DNA of 64,000 nt. Origin: Delphinus delphis (Eukaryota > Chordata > Mammalia > Artiodactyla > Delphinidae). The notes beneath the pieces are model-generated. The model was given only the letters and a program-made list of their open reading frames with translations, made no database searches and was not told the origin of the DNA. A program made the position numbers and the translations under genes. Location of the stretch: NCBI RefSeq assembly GCF_949987515.2, contig NC_082687.1, positions 123,423,838 to 123,487,837 on the forward strand, written 5' to 3'. Positions 12,365 to 25,804 of this stretch are shown here, one piece after another (within the stretch, counting starts at the first letter, position 1; the number at the start of each line of letters is the position of its first letter).

Positions 12365-12480
12365 CGCTGAAAATAGAGCTGGGAAATCTGAATTTTAATC
12401 CAGATTTTTTAATTATCTAGAAAATAATTTGGAAAATTACATCACTGGGATGATGTTTCATCATCTGGAAATATTATGTC
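12365..12480 (+). repeat. Probable MIR remnant
   Basis: The order 'tctgaattttaatccag', 'aattacatcactggg', 'tttcatcatctggaaa' parallels the sense MIR core (tRNA B-box region, then cttaacctct...tcatctgtaaaatg). Highly diverged. Confidence 0.4.
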
Positions 12481-12484
12481 AAAA

Positions 12485-14700
12485 ATACTAAGGCATATTC
12501 AGTTCCTAAATTCAGTGTCAGTAAAATGGGGTGGAGTGAAGGAGAGGAGCCGCGATATGAATATTACCAGCTCCACAGTACTGCTTAGGTAAATTGCATA
12601 TTTTGTGTATATTTACCACCTTTAAATGACTTCATCAATGATGTCATATGTTGATTGGATTTAATCTGTATTGTTTTAAAACTCTCCTTTTCTACCACCC
12701 CAGTGAAAGCAAAGAGTACATTTTTTAACTGTATAACATTTGAAAGTGGGTATTTTTTCTTCCTTTTGTGATACATATCCTTAAGTGGTTTAAAACAATC
12801 ATTAGTTCTGATTTATGTCTTGTATATACAGAAAGTAAACTATTCTCTCACTGTAGTAGTTTCCAAGATACCATTTTATAAATGACAGAGTATCTAGTTA
12901 ACAAAAGAAACTGAAGTCATTAATAAGGAAAACTGCTTTTCTGGAAACCAAACATCTGAACAGCTAAGCTCAGAATAGAAATAAGCAATTTAAAGTTTTA
13001 TGGTAAGGCCAATATGTTACTGTGACACCACTGGAGGTACATATGTTGAACTTAATTTTTCCCCTGGGAGAGGGAATCACCTGCAGAGGGAACCCATCAG
13101 TCTGGGGTGTAGACTAGGAAGGAGAGAAGACAGAAAGAATGTTCTCTCTCATTTAAGGGTGGGAGCTAAGAGCTGATCCCTTAGCCATTACAGAAAGATC
13201 CTGTCCCTAAATACAACTTTTGATACTCTGCAGTCTATGGCCTCTGAATTCCTTATTCAGGGTCTTCCTTTTGGGGTGCACTTGCAGGGTTTTTTTCCCT
13301 AGGGAAGAATAGCTTTCTAGTATAAAGAATGACTTCACATGACTTGCTGTAATTGTGAATGAGCTAATCAAAATCTTAGGATTAAAAAAAAACATAAAAA
13401 TAAACTTAGAGTAGTCATCTTCATTTTTCAGTTACTTCCTGCCAGGTTCCAGCAATCATATTAAACTCAAGGGGCAAAAATGTTATTAAGTAGGCTTAAA
13501 AATTATTTGCAGGAAAAAAACCTGGTATGTATAATCTATAAAACAATGCCTCACAGAGAAGATTACTATAAGAGCATTGATTTTTTAAATATTTTGATTA
13601 TTGGAGAAAGTACAATTATAGCTGTATATTGCTCATCTGATCAACTGACTGAAACAATAGGATAAATATTTACTTGATAACATGTTTTTTCTAAATCATT
13701 TATATTTTCCCACAATTATAAGTGGAAAGTATTAATAATGAAAACAACACGAAGTTGAGATATCTAAGGAGTATTTTTTACACGTGATTATACTTCTGTT
13801 CTTGTTTTTAATCTGTTCATTTTAACTGTTTAAACCCAAATTTAGAAAATGGTTATACCTCAAGCACTTTTTTTTTTCATGTTCTCCTATTTTGGATGTA
13901 GTTAGTTTTCCCCTCTGGCATGACATTGTAGCTATGGAAGCATGTCAGATATTAAAGGAAATAGCTGCAGAGAATAAAAGTCTTAGACTTTTAAATACTA
14001 TGAAAATGCTTAACTACTCAATTTGTCCTCAGAAGTGAGATTTTTAGTTATAATATTTTGAAAGAAAATTTACTGAACAAATATGAGATGATCCAAATGT
14101 TTTATAATTTTAAGAACAACCTCAAATTAGTAATGCAAATGAAGGTACTTGGGATAATTATTTTTCAAACTAATAATCATTTTACAGAAAATCACACATC
14201 TTTCTTTGCTTTGTACTAATGCATCTTTTAAAATTGCCACAAAATTAGTCTTCTAGGGATGGTGGTGGCAGTGATATTTCTTTTAGTGGTGATGACTAAG
14301 GTGATTTTTCAAGTAGTAGAATTTAAAACATCACTGAATACATTAGCATCTTGCTATATCCTTACTTACTGGTGGATGAAACTCTCAGGAATCTATAAAA
14401 TACAGAGTCATAGATACCATTAAAATTTGGATAACTCAAAGAACATGTCAGTGAGCACTGTACATATCATTATTCATTATTCTATATAGAATCTAAGTAA
14501 TAACGTTCTGGAGTGTACGCATCAGAGACAATAAGGCCAGACCCTTAGGCTTTATACCTCCCACTTGCTCAGCCACCTGAAAAAGGTGTGAGCTGCCCTG
14601 GGAAGGGAGTGTCCTCAGGGGATGGCTCCTTGCAACTGAGACAGATCCTGAGGAAGTTGCTGACAGGTAGAGGCTGTCTGCTGACTGTTCTCTTTGCCCT
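12485..14700. other. Unassigned sequence
   Basis: Nothing recognised. The GC-richer part around 14520-14700 (acccttaggctttatacctc ... cttgcaactgagacag) is not matched to a known family and shows no splice-bounded frame. Confidence 0.5.
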
Positions 14701-14714
14701 TAGGCAGAGTCCTG

Positions 14715-15330
14715 CCTTGAATTGGGATCTGGGAAGTGGATTTACACATCTGTCACAAGGGTGGTAACACTAGAGAGTGTAGAAAGAGGTCAGATTCTGG
14801 ATATATTTTAAAGGTAGGGCTGATACAATTTCCTGATGGATTAGAAGTGTGCAGTGAGAAAAGTAGTTAACAGGAAGGTCCCTAGATTAGGTATTTTTAC
14901 CAAACTAAATGCATGAAGAGTGAAATTTTTTTTTCTTTTAGGAGTACATTTGGAGATTGGAGAAATGAAAAATTTTGTTTGGAGCATATTAAGTTTGAGC
15001 TGTGTATTCAACATCTCATGCAAATGTCAATTGTAGATTTAGATGTATGAGGTTAGTCGGGAGATTGGGGGTGGAAATGTAAATCTGGACATTTTTACAG
15101 TTATATGGTTGGACAGGAGTGAGGGTTAAGATAAGACAAGAAAGTCAAAAAAGAAGCAACACTTAGAGTTAATCCAAAATTTAAACGTTGGCGTGATGAA
15201 GAGGATCCAGGAAGGAGATTAGAAAAAATGTCTAGTGAGGTGATGCAGAGCAAGAGAAGGAGTAAACTGAAGAAGATATTTCAGGTTTGGAAGATAGAGA
15301 TCAAGATGTTTCCAAATCACTGAATCTGAG
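14715..15330 (+). repeat. Ancient interspersed-repeat remnant, class not resolved
   Basis: Phrases such as 'gaggtcagattctggatat', 'tttaaaggtagggctgatac', 'cctgatggattagaagtg' and, later, 'gaggatccaggaaggag' recur in many mammalian loci in this order, so this is an old dispersed element. I cannot name the family with confidence. Confidence 0.5.
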
Positions 15331-15334
15331 TTTT

Positions 15335-16028
15335 TTCATGTTATGATGAAAAAACTCTCCCTTGATTAACAAGGAGTACAGCTGATTTAAATAGTGCAGT
15401 GTTGTCGAAGTACAACATTTTCTCTATAAAAATGAATGACTAAACAATAACCGTTGGCTTTCACAAAGTTGTATTTAACTATAAAGATGCTTTTGGAAGT
15501 GAAATATGAATTAACTCTGACAAAAAAAGAGAGTTTAATATGCTTAACTGTGATGATTGCCTAGAAAAACATTCCAAATCCAGTCAAAATTAGTATTCTT
15601 CTAAATACACAAAAGCTATGTTCTCTGCATAAGCTTCTGCTTGGTCAGTAGCTAATTTTACATGAATGTCTTGCTTATGAAGGAAGTTTTGGGGATTGAT
15701 ATAACTAAAAGATAGTGTTAGCTCAGGTTTTCCTTTTTTGCTTTCCTTTTGTTGTGTTAACTGCATTTGTAAAACTGACTCTCGAAACAAACTTGTAGAT
15801 ATATTTAAATGATTTTTAAAATAATAAATTATTTTAAAGTTTATTTACATAAAAAATGAAAATGAACATGAAACCCGTTTGAGACTGTCAAGAGAATTTA
15901 AGCTTTGTTGCAAACATATTAAATATATGCCCATTCAGCACTTGGGCAAATGTTATAATGCAGTTTTATCCCTCTAAACAATTAGTATTGTCTTCGAAAG
16001 ACTGAAAATACAGTAGCAGGCTACATTT
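15335..16028. other. Unassigned sequence
   Basis: No gene, repeat or structured element recognised. The open frame at 15590-15790 (minus) is unsupported. Confidence 0.5.
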
Positions 16029-16044
16029 GGACCAAATTATTTTA

Positions 16045-16187
16045 TTTTATTTTATTTCGGAATTTTATTTTGTCTTTTTTATATAGCAGGTTCTTACTAG
16101 TTATCTGTTTTATACATATTAGTGTATAAATAATCCCAATCTCCCAATTCATCCCACTACCACCAACCGCCCCCCCCGCCTTCCCCA
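16045..16187 (-). mobile_element. Short 5'-truncated L1 insertion (3' UTR only)
   Basis: It contains the antisense 3' end of a cetartiodactyl L1: T-rich tail, 'tatagcaggttcttactag', 'tttatacatattagtg', 'caatctcccaattcatccca'. The target duplication gaccaaattatttta (16030-16044) recurs with one change at 16188-16202. The same 3' end is present in the longer insertion at 28347, so both come from related L1s. Confidence 0.92.
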
Positions 16188-16204
16188 GACCAAATAATTT
16201 TAAA

Positions 16205-17600
16205 TGTGAAACTAACATGTGATAAAACATAATGAAAAACTATTTTGTTTATTTAAGAAAAAAACCTCAACTATATAGTATTTATTGGCCATTAGTTTGT
16301 TTGCCTATCTGCAAGGATATAATTAAAGTTAGTATAATTTACTCTTTCCATGCTAATATTTGGATTTAATATTCTTGAAATTAATTTTTTTAAATCCCCA
16401 TATAAAATTAGGTTCTTATTCTTTCAGTAACATAGTATTTATTAAAAAGAAGTCTTTATTATGAGGAACAGTGTTATATGTTAATTTCTGTATGACCACA
16501 TGTACCCTGGAAAAATTTTCAAATTAAAATATTTATTTAAGTAAACCAAAATTATATTTGGGTACATTCAATCAGACTAACATTTGTTTCTGGTGGAAAT
16601 ACTTGTTTAAGTTTCAATTTGTTAAAGGTTGTTTCAATCACAGTGCTGTTTACTTTTAAGACATTGAGGATAATATGAAATTTTTGTAATTTGCAAAGAC
16701 ATATTACAAGTTAAAATGTAGTTTACCCATGAAATAACCTCGACATGATTGGAATTTATTTTAAATTGTGAAAATGGTGAAACCCTGCCATAACTCATTT
16801 AAGTAAGGTCCAAAAATTCAACTGTACAAAATGTGGTATAGTGGTATTGCAATGTTAACAAAAAAAAAAAATATATACATTTTTTAGTTAGTCTTCCAGT
16901 GACTACATGGTAAAGGAAAAGAGAAAACATTGCATTTATTTGTTTCTATTTATTAGGCCAACTGGGAAAAGGACTGATTGTTCCAAAAAAAGAAAAGAAG
17001 TAACAAAAAATGTACCCTATACTGAACTAAGAAAGACTGAAATGATCATGAGACAGTCATTTGCTAACACTTCCTTCTGTCACCCCATCATCAAGAAGAA
17101 ATTAGCTTTCCCCCACCCTGCCCCTTTTGGAGAACTTGGGCAGGACAGAGCATTGGCATTATTCACCAGTACCACATAATCTGTATTTTACTGTGGGGGG
17201 CTTACTGTAATTTGAAATACCATCTACTTCAACAGTCTTTGTTTCTTTGTACACTCATCATCTTGTTTATTGGCAAGGTTTATTTAGTTGATCTGACTGG
17301 CTAGTGGATTATAATATCCACTACCTCATTGCCTTCCAGACTGTTGATTAACAAGAAAGGTCTTTCCAACTAAAGGATAACCTTTCTGAAAAGAACCTAA
17401 ATGGAGTTGTACTTCTCTAAGGAAAATTCTAAACACATTTGTGTGTGTTTGTTTTTTCATCATTCCTAGGGTATGGAAAACTGCATGTTTTATGAAAACT
17501 GTGTTTTGTTAAGAAGCAAGTGTTGTTTGCAATATTTTATTTAAAAATTAGAGTGCTATCCCAACCCACAATTTATTTCTACATTTACTTTTTCTTCAAC
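16205..17600. other. Unassigned sequence
   Basis: No gene or repeat recognised. An A run followed by (TA) lies at 16860-16876. The frame at 16907-17179 shows no known domain. Confidence 0.5.
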
Positions 17601-17604
17601 ATAT

Positions 17605-17800
17605 ACTGGGGCCTATGGTAGCTAATGAAGATACAAATATGAATAATTCACAGCCTTTGTGCCCAAGCTGCCCGTAGTCTAGTGGCAGTGAAAAACAAAG
17701 AAAAACTGTAACAAGTGTGATACAGGCTATAAAGGAATACTCACAAGAGTCAGTAGTGCCACTAAGGAGCAAGTAGATTTGAAGGTAGAACAGGCCTAAA
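17605..17800 (+). repeat. Ancient interspersed-repeat remnant, class not resolved
   Basis: The run 'gaagatacaaatatgaat', 'tgcccgtagtctagtggcag', 'gtgtgatacaggctataaag' has the word order of an old dispersed mammalian repeat, similar in type to the remnants at 22455 and 29310. Confidence 0.45.
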
Positions 17801-17804
17801 TGTA

Positions 17805-20190
17805 ATATTTGAAAGAGTTTTCAAAATTAAAACCTGGGAAGTAGTAAAATAGATAAATAATTTGATGTTCTTTTTAAAGTTACCACTCATAATAGATCAG
17901 CAGCTCTTTTCAAAGCCTGGTAAAAAGAGAATCCTATACTACCCTTACTAAAAGGAAATTAAGGAAGAGAGGGGGAAATATCATGAGCAAAAATATTTCA
18001 GGTACTTCTCTTTGATATATAGGGCTCTGTTATACTTACACTAGGGTTGTATGTCTGTACAACTTGCAATCTCATAATGAAAAGATGATTACATTTCACA
18101 TATGCCTCCCTTATGGGAGAAAACATATTATTTAAAATGAGGTTAACCAGCAAATACAATTGTTTAATTTCATTATGGGTTTGGATCCCAGGTGTAGCTT
18201 TATAGCCATATTAGCAAACATTAGTTTTGGTGTGTTTTTCTACCAAATCCTTTTAACATTTCTTTGGGGAGATAAAAATAGAGATTATCAGAGTTCTTTT
18301 AATGCCTTTATCCATTGTCTCTATAACCAATTTTAAGATGAAAATGCCAGAGAGACTTTACAATAAATAGCATCATTGTGCTCTGAGATATTACACAATA
18401 TGAAGTATAAAGCATCACCCTCAGAGTGGCTCCATCTTTTGTTCTTATCGTTCTACAGCTTCTAGCAGTTAAGACAGCAAACAGGGTGCATAAAAGTCTC
18501 CAGAGTACTGAGACTATAGATAATTCCCTTCTACTCTGGATTTCCCTATGTCTCAAAGTTCAAATTTGGAATGTATTTATTTCAGGAAAATGTCTTGAGA
18601 AAAGCACTCAACATGCACTCCTTTTAAGTCATTTTAAGTCATGTTAAGCGCAGTGCTCTTGCATTATCTACATTTGGTCCTGTTTCAAATCTATGTTCTT
18701 TTTCTAAAATATTTGTTCTTATTTTGATTTGTTCCACTTAAGTTATTAAATTGTACTACATGGCACACAACATCAATAACATGATTTTAGTAAAGGCTAC
18801 TGGGAAAGATTTTAAATTATTAAATGAACAGTTCTTAGTTTTCTTGCAAATTTGCCCCCTTATAATGCGTAACACTTTACAATTCCTACTCTCTTACCAA
18901 TTTATGTGTAATTAACCACTCTCTTCAGGTGCTTCTCAAACCTGCTTGACTGCCTCTTTTCATTGTCTTTTATTGATTTTCCTTCTCTTCCTACCTTGTA
19001 AATATTAGTATTACCTGAAATTTTATGCTTTTTCCCTCTACTCATCACTATGCTTTCTTCCTGAGCCATTTTGTCTGCTCCTCTATTTTCAATATATTTC
19101 AAATATGTCAAGCTATTAAACCTATAATCTTAACCAAGTCTTCTAAAATCTTCAAATGATGTATACCTCAATTGGATATTCTTATAACATGAGCTGGAAA
19201 AATACTTCCCTCATTTTCCAGTTTGATTTGGAAATTCTCTTGTTTTTGTCTTGTTGACACACTATTAATTGAAACATGTTCTTAAGAGATAAAATTAGGA
19301 ATGTAGTATGGAAGGAGAAAAATCTTGTTCCAAAGAGAATGTACTTTATGCATTCTTGACTCATGCTAAATTCTAACCATTAGTCAATAATTGAATTGTC
19401 AAAGCAATTACTTTGATAGTCATTATCTTTAGGGAATAATTTTATCTGTTGTGTTCGTTATTGTGATATCTGTGATACTTGAGATATCTGACTAATATAA
19501 ACTATAAATGTTTATTCCCTGGCAATTATAAAGAAAGTCTTAAAATATTATACAGAGTTTCACTTTTTCTAATGGATGCTTAATGAACTATCATAAAGAG
19601 AAATGAAATTTATATATTGATTCAGCTTACAACTTGATATTGCTGTAAGTTTTCATAAACATGAGTATCTTTCAAGCAGAATTGGTGAAGAACAACTCAT
19701 AAATAAACTTTTAAAACTATTTAATTTTTTAATGTACTGGAGATATTTTTATAAGCAGTTGAACTATCATTACTCAGTGGAGGACATCCTCCGAACATAG
19801 ATGTTTATTTATTGAAAACTACTGATGCATTAACCCAATGTTATTGAAACATAGTTGTTTTTGACAGAGCTAAAGACTTAGTTCTCTAGTAGAGAGAAGT
19901 TTTGGGCCTTTTGAACTTCATTATTTTTCATTATTTTGTGCTACAGTGTTTTATTATTTTGGCTGGTCCAAAATAAGCTTTCGGTTTCCGTTAAATACAT
20001 TAATTATTTGATTACGAATTCTTGTGTCAAAAGTTTTTTGTTGTTGTTTGTCTGTATGCTTCTGACTTTAGTTAAGTCCTTTGGATCAGCACTCGAAAAC
20101 TTATTCACATGTAGTTTGACCTGATAAAAAGCAAAATCTAATTTCATAGTTTATTTCTTTATTAAAACTAATTTGTTATAAACGCAATTC
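17805..20190. other. Unassigned AT-rich sequence
   Basis: No gene seen. Near 19957-20000 the phrase 'ggctggtccaaaataagc' loosely resembles a mariner terminal repeat, but the other end is absent. Confidence 0.5.
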
Positions 20191-20192
20191 AT

Positions 20193-20194
<2 letters not shown>

Positions 20195-20234
<40 letters not shown>

Positions 20235-20248
20235 CACACACATATATA
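20195..20248. repeat. Compound (TA)n-(CA)n microsatellite
   Basis: About 33 bp of uninterrupted TA is followed by gtacacacacacacatatat. It is likely length-variable. Confidence 0.95.
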
Positions 20249-20684
20249 TTCCATTGTCTTTCTATTAACCTACATCTTTGCTCCTTGAGAGTGGACTAGT
20301 TATATTTCAGTATGTAGAAATATAATGGGACTAAAAAGTTAAAATTACACTGTGAAATCGAGTAAAATAATAAAATACCATTTAATTCAGATATCTACTG
20401 TGAGAAGATGGTTTCATTATTTATAATTATCAATTTAGAACAAATGCAATAAATCGCAAAGGAGATGTTTATATTAGGTCATAATCTTAAAATAGGTATA
20501 ATCTACATATTCTAAATGCAATAAAGATTGCTTAAAATCCCAATGAGTGGGAAATCAGAAAAGCATGCCCTCTGTTCTTTAGTTTCTCTATTTTTAAAAA
20601 AATATTATTGATGTTTATTATAATATCTTAAAGAGACATTCAGCAACATTCAAAAAGATGGAGCAGAGGATACCAAAGGACCTT

Positions 20685-21370
20685 GTATCAGTCAAGAGTC
20701 CAGTCAAGAGACATAAACCATACCAGCTCTTTTAACAAAGAGAGCTTAGCTTAAAGAATGGTTAATGAGTTACTGAAATATTGAAACACAATAAAAGAGA
20801 AACTAAGCCATTATTTTGGAAACAACTGTAGGAAGCAGTTATCATCCCTGGAACTATGAGAACAAAGGGAAGAGATTGGGATTACCAAACCTTTGAAGTT
20901 TGGAGGAGAGGTCTTCCTAAACTGAAGGCCAACCTCCCAGGGGAAGAAATTTGTCTGACACTAATATCTCAGAGCTTAGAAGAGGGGCTCTAAGAGATTG
21001 GGACTTGGATTTTTGAGAAGGGGATGCTGTCTGGTTCCATGCCAGCGTCATTGAAAGGTCACAAGTACAAGTATTGGAAAAACTCCAAACTGCTGCAAGT
21101 GAAAAGAACCCACCACTGCTGGCTGAAGAAGCAAGGGTGGGTGCCATTGAGAGGAACAGGAAGTCTAAAAAATCAGTGAGAAAGAAACAATTTCCTTCTT
21201 ACTCTTCCAGCCTCGCAATCTCCCTTTAACTCCCTGGCAGAGCCTAACAGGAAGCCAGCTGACAAGGCAGGACTGTAGTTTGTGGAGCTCTAGCCCCCAT
21301 ATCATAAAAATCACTGCATAGAAGGATAGGTTAAAAGGAAAGAAAACTAGCTTAATAGCTAGCACAACTG
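20685..21370. repeat. Ancient interspersed repeat, class not resolved
   Basis: It starts with a near-direct repeat 'agtcaagagtccagtcaagag' and continues with 'aggaagcagttatcatccc', 'gggattaccaaacc', 'ggaagccagctgacaagg' and 'gtagtttgtggagctctag'. I have seen this word order as a dispersed mammalian repeat, but I cannot assign the family. The minus-strand frames at 20917-21147 and 21165-21365 are inside it and not genes. Confidence 0.5.
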
Positions 21371-21489
21371 AACGCGAAAGTTGGCAGTGTTAGGGAGATG
21401 CATTTTTAAATTGTGAAATCAAATTGAAACTGCAAGTTTCACTGGCCTGCTCTAAATCCTAAAAGTGACATAATATGATGGAATTTAAA

Positions 21490-21555
21490 GAATAGTTTTT
21501 GAGATATAATTGACATATAGCATTATATTAATTTCAGGTGTACAACATAGTGAGT
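21490..21555 (-). mobile_element. Small L1 3' UTR scrap
   Basis: The phrases 'tgagatataattgacatata' and 'tttcaggtgtacaacatag' are the antisense of a common L1M 3' UTR motif. Only about 65 bp remain. Confidence 0.7.
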
Positions 21556-21559
21556 CTAT

Positions 21560-22450
21560 ATCTTTAAAAGTTTTTGATTCTACTCTTAAATAATATCTTT
21601 TGAAAGGTATGATAAACCTGAACCTTGGCAAGGAAAACAAAAAAATTGAGTAAAACTCTGAAAAGAGAATAATATTCATAGCTGTCTATTCCCCAGTGCA
21701 CACACATACAAAGTATAAAGGTTACATTTGTGATAAAAGGTGACCAAGTAAGTTAAAGAAAAGGAAGGCTTTGCAGTCTGACCATCAGAAACAGGTCAGA
21801 TTTATCAAAAGCTATCTATACAATGTTTGTTTATGGTCCCTGGGAGAGTATCCACTGCTTACATGTGTTTATAAAAGGAAAACTTCTGTTAGATAGAACA
21901 TAAACCAACTAGTTATTTCCCCCACAATTCCCTGAAAGATTATTATCTAGATTTATCCAAAAATAGTTGGCTTTCTTTTAAAACTACATCCTACAAAAGC
22001 AGTCACATTTGCTTATTAGCTCTGAACATGTCTTCTGCATTTTTTCTTATTTTTTTAGGAGACGAACTATCCAAGAATATTTTACTAAAAATCATGGTCC
22101 TTAGCTTGGGGTGCAAATAAACTGAATGAGAGAGAAGTTGAGAATTGGTGCAGAGGAATTTTTTTTCAGAGCACATCTTTATGCTAAAAGGGACATAGCT
22201 TATACTATATCCATCTCTATTGGAAAGCACCAGTCTAAAGTAACTATTACTAGCTTGTTCTATTATAAATATCCATAAATGTATACTTAGTAAAGCTAAA
22301 GGATCTAGACACACATGCACTTCAATTTATCTCTTATTGGTATGTATAACTATAAGTAAATTTATTAAATTATCAAAGCTTTATGTTGATACCAATTTCA
22401 TTGTATAATAGCACAAATCTAGAAAAGCCATATAAACAGTTATTTGATTG
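21560..22450. other. Unassigned sequence
   Basis: No gene or repeat recognised; the minus-strand frame at 22003-22320 lacks any domain I can name. Confidence 0.5.
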
Positions 22451-22454
22451 CAAG

Positions 22455-22565
22455 GCATTAAAAAGTGACTAATATTTATTGAGTGCTTTCTAAGTATCCA
22501 GAGCTATTCTAGGTATTGTGGATACATAGTTGAAGAAATAGATACTTCCCAACTCATTTACTAAG
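22455..22565. repeat. Ancient interspersed-repeat scrap
   Basis: The phrase 'atttattgagtgctttctaag' followed by 'attctaggtattgtggatac' is the typical start of a MIR/L2-era repeat. It abuts the L1 that follows. Confidence 0.45.
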
Positions 22566-22589
22566 GCCATTAGTACCTTGATACAAAAC

Positions 22590-25012
22590 CATATAAAAAT
22601 GGTACAAAAAACAAACAACAGATTGATGTCGCTAATGAACTTAGATACAAATCCCTCAACAAAATATTAGCAAATCAAATCCAGAATTACATAAAAATAA
22701 CAACAGACATGATCAAGTGAAATTTATTCCAATTATGTCAAACTGGTTCAACATTAAAAATTAATCAATGTAATTAACAGGTTAATGAAGAAAAATTTTA
22801 TGATCATGTTAATGGATGCAGAATAAATATTTGTCATAATTATTAATATCCATTGTCCAATATTCATTAATGTTATAAACTCTCACCAAGTTATGAATGA
22901 AGGGAGCCAGCTAAAATTGATATGGTTCATCTACAAGATACTAACATCATAATGGTGAAACACTGAACGTGTTTCCTCTAAAATCTGGTACAAATCACGG
23001 ATACTTGTTCTCATCACTCTTATCCAACCTAGTAACAGAAGGTCTAACTGTTGCAATAAGAAAAAAGAAATACAGATCAGAAAGATGTAAAACAGCTCAT
23101 ACTTGTAGATGATTGTCTATACAGAAAATCCTAAGGAATCTACCAAAACAAAACAAAATCCAACAACCAAAAAAAACTTCTAGAACTGATGTCAGTTCAG
23201 CAATTTTGCAGGATGTAAGAACACTCAAACCAAAATTAAAAACGTAACAAAATCACTCTAAAAATAGTTATATACTTAGCAAAACATGCACAGAATCTGT
23301 ATGATAATTTTTAATGGTGATTAAAGAAATCAAAGAAGACCAAAACAGTGGAGAGAAATATTGGAAGACTCAACCTAGTATACGTGTCATGTCTTCCTAA
23401 ATTGGTTTAAAGGCTTATTGCAATTCCTATTAAAACCACAGTAAAGTATTTTTTGTTGACATAGGCAAGTTTATTCTATAATTTATATGGAAAAATACAG
23501 ACCCTAGAATAGCTTTAACCTCTCGAGGAATATAATAGGAGAAATCACTCTACCTGATATGAGGCCTGCTATATAGACACAGTAAACAAGACAGTGTAAT
23601 ACTGGTAAGGTATAGACACATAGATCATTGAAGCAGAATAGAGAATCCTGAAGTAAATGGATCCAACTGATATTTGTCAAAAGTGTAAAAGCAAACCAGT
23701 GGAGGAAAGATAGCTTTTCAACAAATGGTATTGGAACAATTGGACATCCAGAGACCCCCCAATCCCCAAAACAAACAAAAAAAAACACTTGACTCAAACC
23801 ACAACTTTTATACTAAAAATTTACTCAGAATGGATCCAGAGTTAAATTTAAAATGCAGAAATATAAAAATTTTAGAAGAAAACCATAGGAGATAATTTTT
23901 TGGATCCCAGGCTAGGCAAAGAATATGATCCATAATAAGAAATACTGATAAATTAAAATTATTTTCTCTGTCAAAGATCTTGTTAAGAGCATGAAAATAC
24001 AACCTCCCAACAGGGAGGAAATATTTGCAAATCTCATATTAGGCAAAGGACTAATATCTAGAATGTACAATACAAAGGACTCTCAAAACTCAATAGTTAA
24101 AAAAAACACATGCAATTAGAAAATGGGAAAGAATTATGAACACATATTGCCGAAAGGGATCTACAGATGGAAAATAAATACATAAAAAAGTGTTCAACAT
24201 CATTAACTCTTAAGGAAATGCAAATACTAAGCCACAATAAGATATTACTATATCTTATACTACCAGAATAGCTAAAATTAAAAAAGCAATAAGACCACAT
24301 ACTGGCAAGGTTGTAGAGAAAATATTTTAATCTTACATTGAAGGTGGGAGTATAAAATGGTACAATCTCTCTGATTAAAAATTGTCAGTATCTTATAAAA
24401 CTAAGCATGTAACTACCACGCAACCCAGGAATTGCACTCTTGAACATTTACCCTAAAGAAATGAAAATTTGTTTACTCAGAGATCTGCACACAAATGTTC
24501 ATAGCAGATTTGTTTTATAACAGCTTAAACTGGAAATAAACCAGATGTCCTTCAATAGTTTAATGGTTAAACAAATTGTGGTGCATTCATACCAGGGATA
24601 TTACTCAGAAATAAATAGGGTGGAACTATTGATACAAGCAACAGTTTGGATGAATCTGCTGACCTTTATGCTGAGTGGAAAAAAAAAAAAATCCTGCAAT
24701 GTTACAGACTGTTTGATTCTATTTATAAAACATTCTTGAAATGACAAAATTATAGAAATGGAAGCTGATTAATGGCTCCAGGGATTAGGAACTGGGGGAT
24801 GAGTGTAGCTCTAAAAGGACAATAGAAGAGATCCTTTTGATTAAGGAACTATTATGTATCTTGACTGTTTAAATATTAATAACCTGTGATTTTGCAGTAT
24901 AGTTTCACAAGATGTTACCATTAGGGGAAACTGGATTACCTTGCATTATTTATAACTACTATATATGAATCTACAGTTATCTCAATAAAAAGTTAAATTA
25001 AGGAATAAACAT
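22590..25012 (+). mobile_element. Old 5'-truncated L1 (ORF2 reverse-transcriptase region to 3' UTR)
   Basis: It begins in the reverse-transcriptase part of ORF2 ('aacaaaatattagcaaatc', 'caaactggttcaacatt', 'aggttaatgaag') and runs through ORF2 to recognisable 3' blocks ('ttcatagcagatttgtt', 'gcattcataccagggatatt') and a 3' UTR ending in 'caataaaaagtt'. ORF2 is full of stops and frameshifts and cannot be functional. It has some short internal deletions. Minus-strand open frames in this interval are shadows. Confidence 0.9.
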
Positions 25013-25030
25013 ATTTCTTAGTTTGCTTTA

Positions 25031-25099
25031 TAGATGATGTTATGATTCAATAATATAGATGATGTTATGATTCAATATTATAGATGATGTTATGATTCA
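25031..25099. repeat. 25-bp minisatellite, 3 copies
   Basis: A 19-bp core tagatgatgttatgattca occurs exactly at 25031-25049, 25056-25074 and 25081-25099, with 6-7 bp AT spacers. It lies just past the end of the L1. Confidence 0.97.
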
Positions 25100-25254
25100 C
25101 CTGACAGATTGGAAGAGGATACACTCTATAAATTTGAGTAGCACTAATATATAGACTTACAAGAAATTATTACAATAAATAGAAATAAATAATCCATAGA
25201 AATATAGGTAAGACATGAGCATATACTTTATATAAGATAATACTCAAATGGATA

Positions 25255-25800
25255 ATAAGTAGATGCGGACATATGAAAGTTCAATGGAATCAGATACAAA
25301 GGATATCCCACCCACTAGGTCTGCAAAATTTTGAAGTTTAAACATTGTCAAGTGTTTATAGAGATGTGGGGAAACAGAATTCCTGATGCATGTGCATCTG
25401 ATGCAAGAACGTACTAGTACAGCCTTCTTAGAGAACAATCTGCAGTACTTCGTAAAATTCAGCATATATACACATACATCATACACACACTTATACGTTG
25501 CACAAAATCTAAGACAGAGCAACATAGCAATTATTCTTTGTACAAAACCCAGTATATTCATACACTATTCCACTATGGGACATATACAAATATGTTCATC
25601 TCAGTGTGCTTTGTTGTAGGGAGAAATTTAAGATAGCTTAGGTGTCTATTAATGGAAAGATAGATAAGCAAAATATGGTGAATATACAGGAAAGAATTCT
25701 AAGCAGCCATTTGAAGCATCAAACTAGATGTAGACACAGTAAGATGGACAAATCTTAATATTATAGCAATTGAATATGCCATTCAGTTAATAAAAATTTT
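25255..25800 (+). mobile_element. Older L1 ORF2 3' remnant
   Basis: Degenerate but ordered ORF2-3' blocks: 'gagatgtggggaaacagaa', 'cttagagaacaatctgcagt', 'ccactatgggacatatac', 'aggtgtctattaatgg', 'taagcagccatttgaag', 'gatgtagacacagtaag'. More decayed than the L1 upstream, which suggests an older family (L1MC/ME). Confidence 0.6.
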
Positions 25801-25804
25801 GTAT

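Noticed and set aside
19957..20000. Mariner-like terminal repeat
   Set aside because: Only one short, imperfect end is visible and no partner end was found.
23504..24300. Series of hydrophobic minus-strand frames
   Set aside because: Shadows of the A-rich strand of an L1 ORF2.
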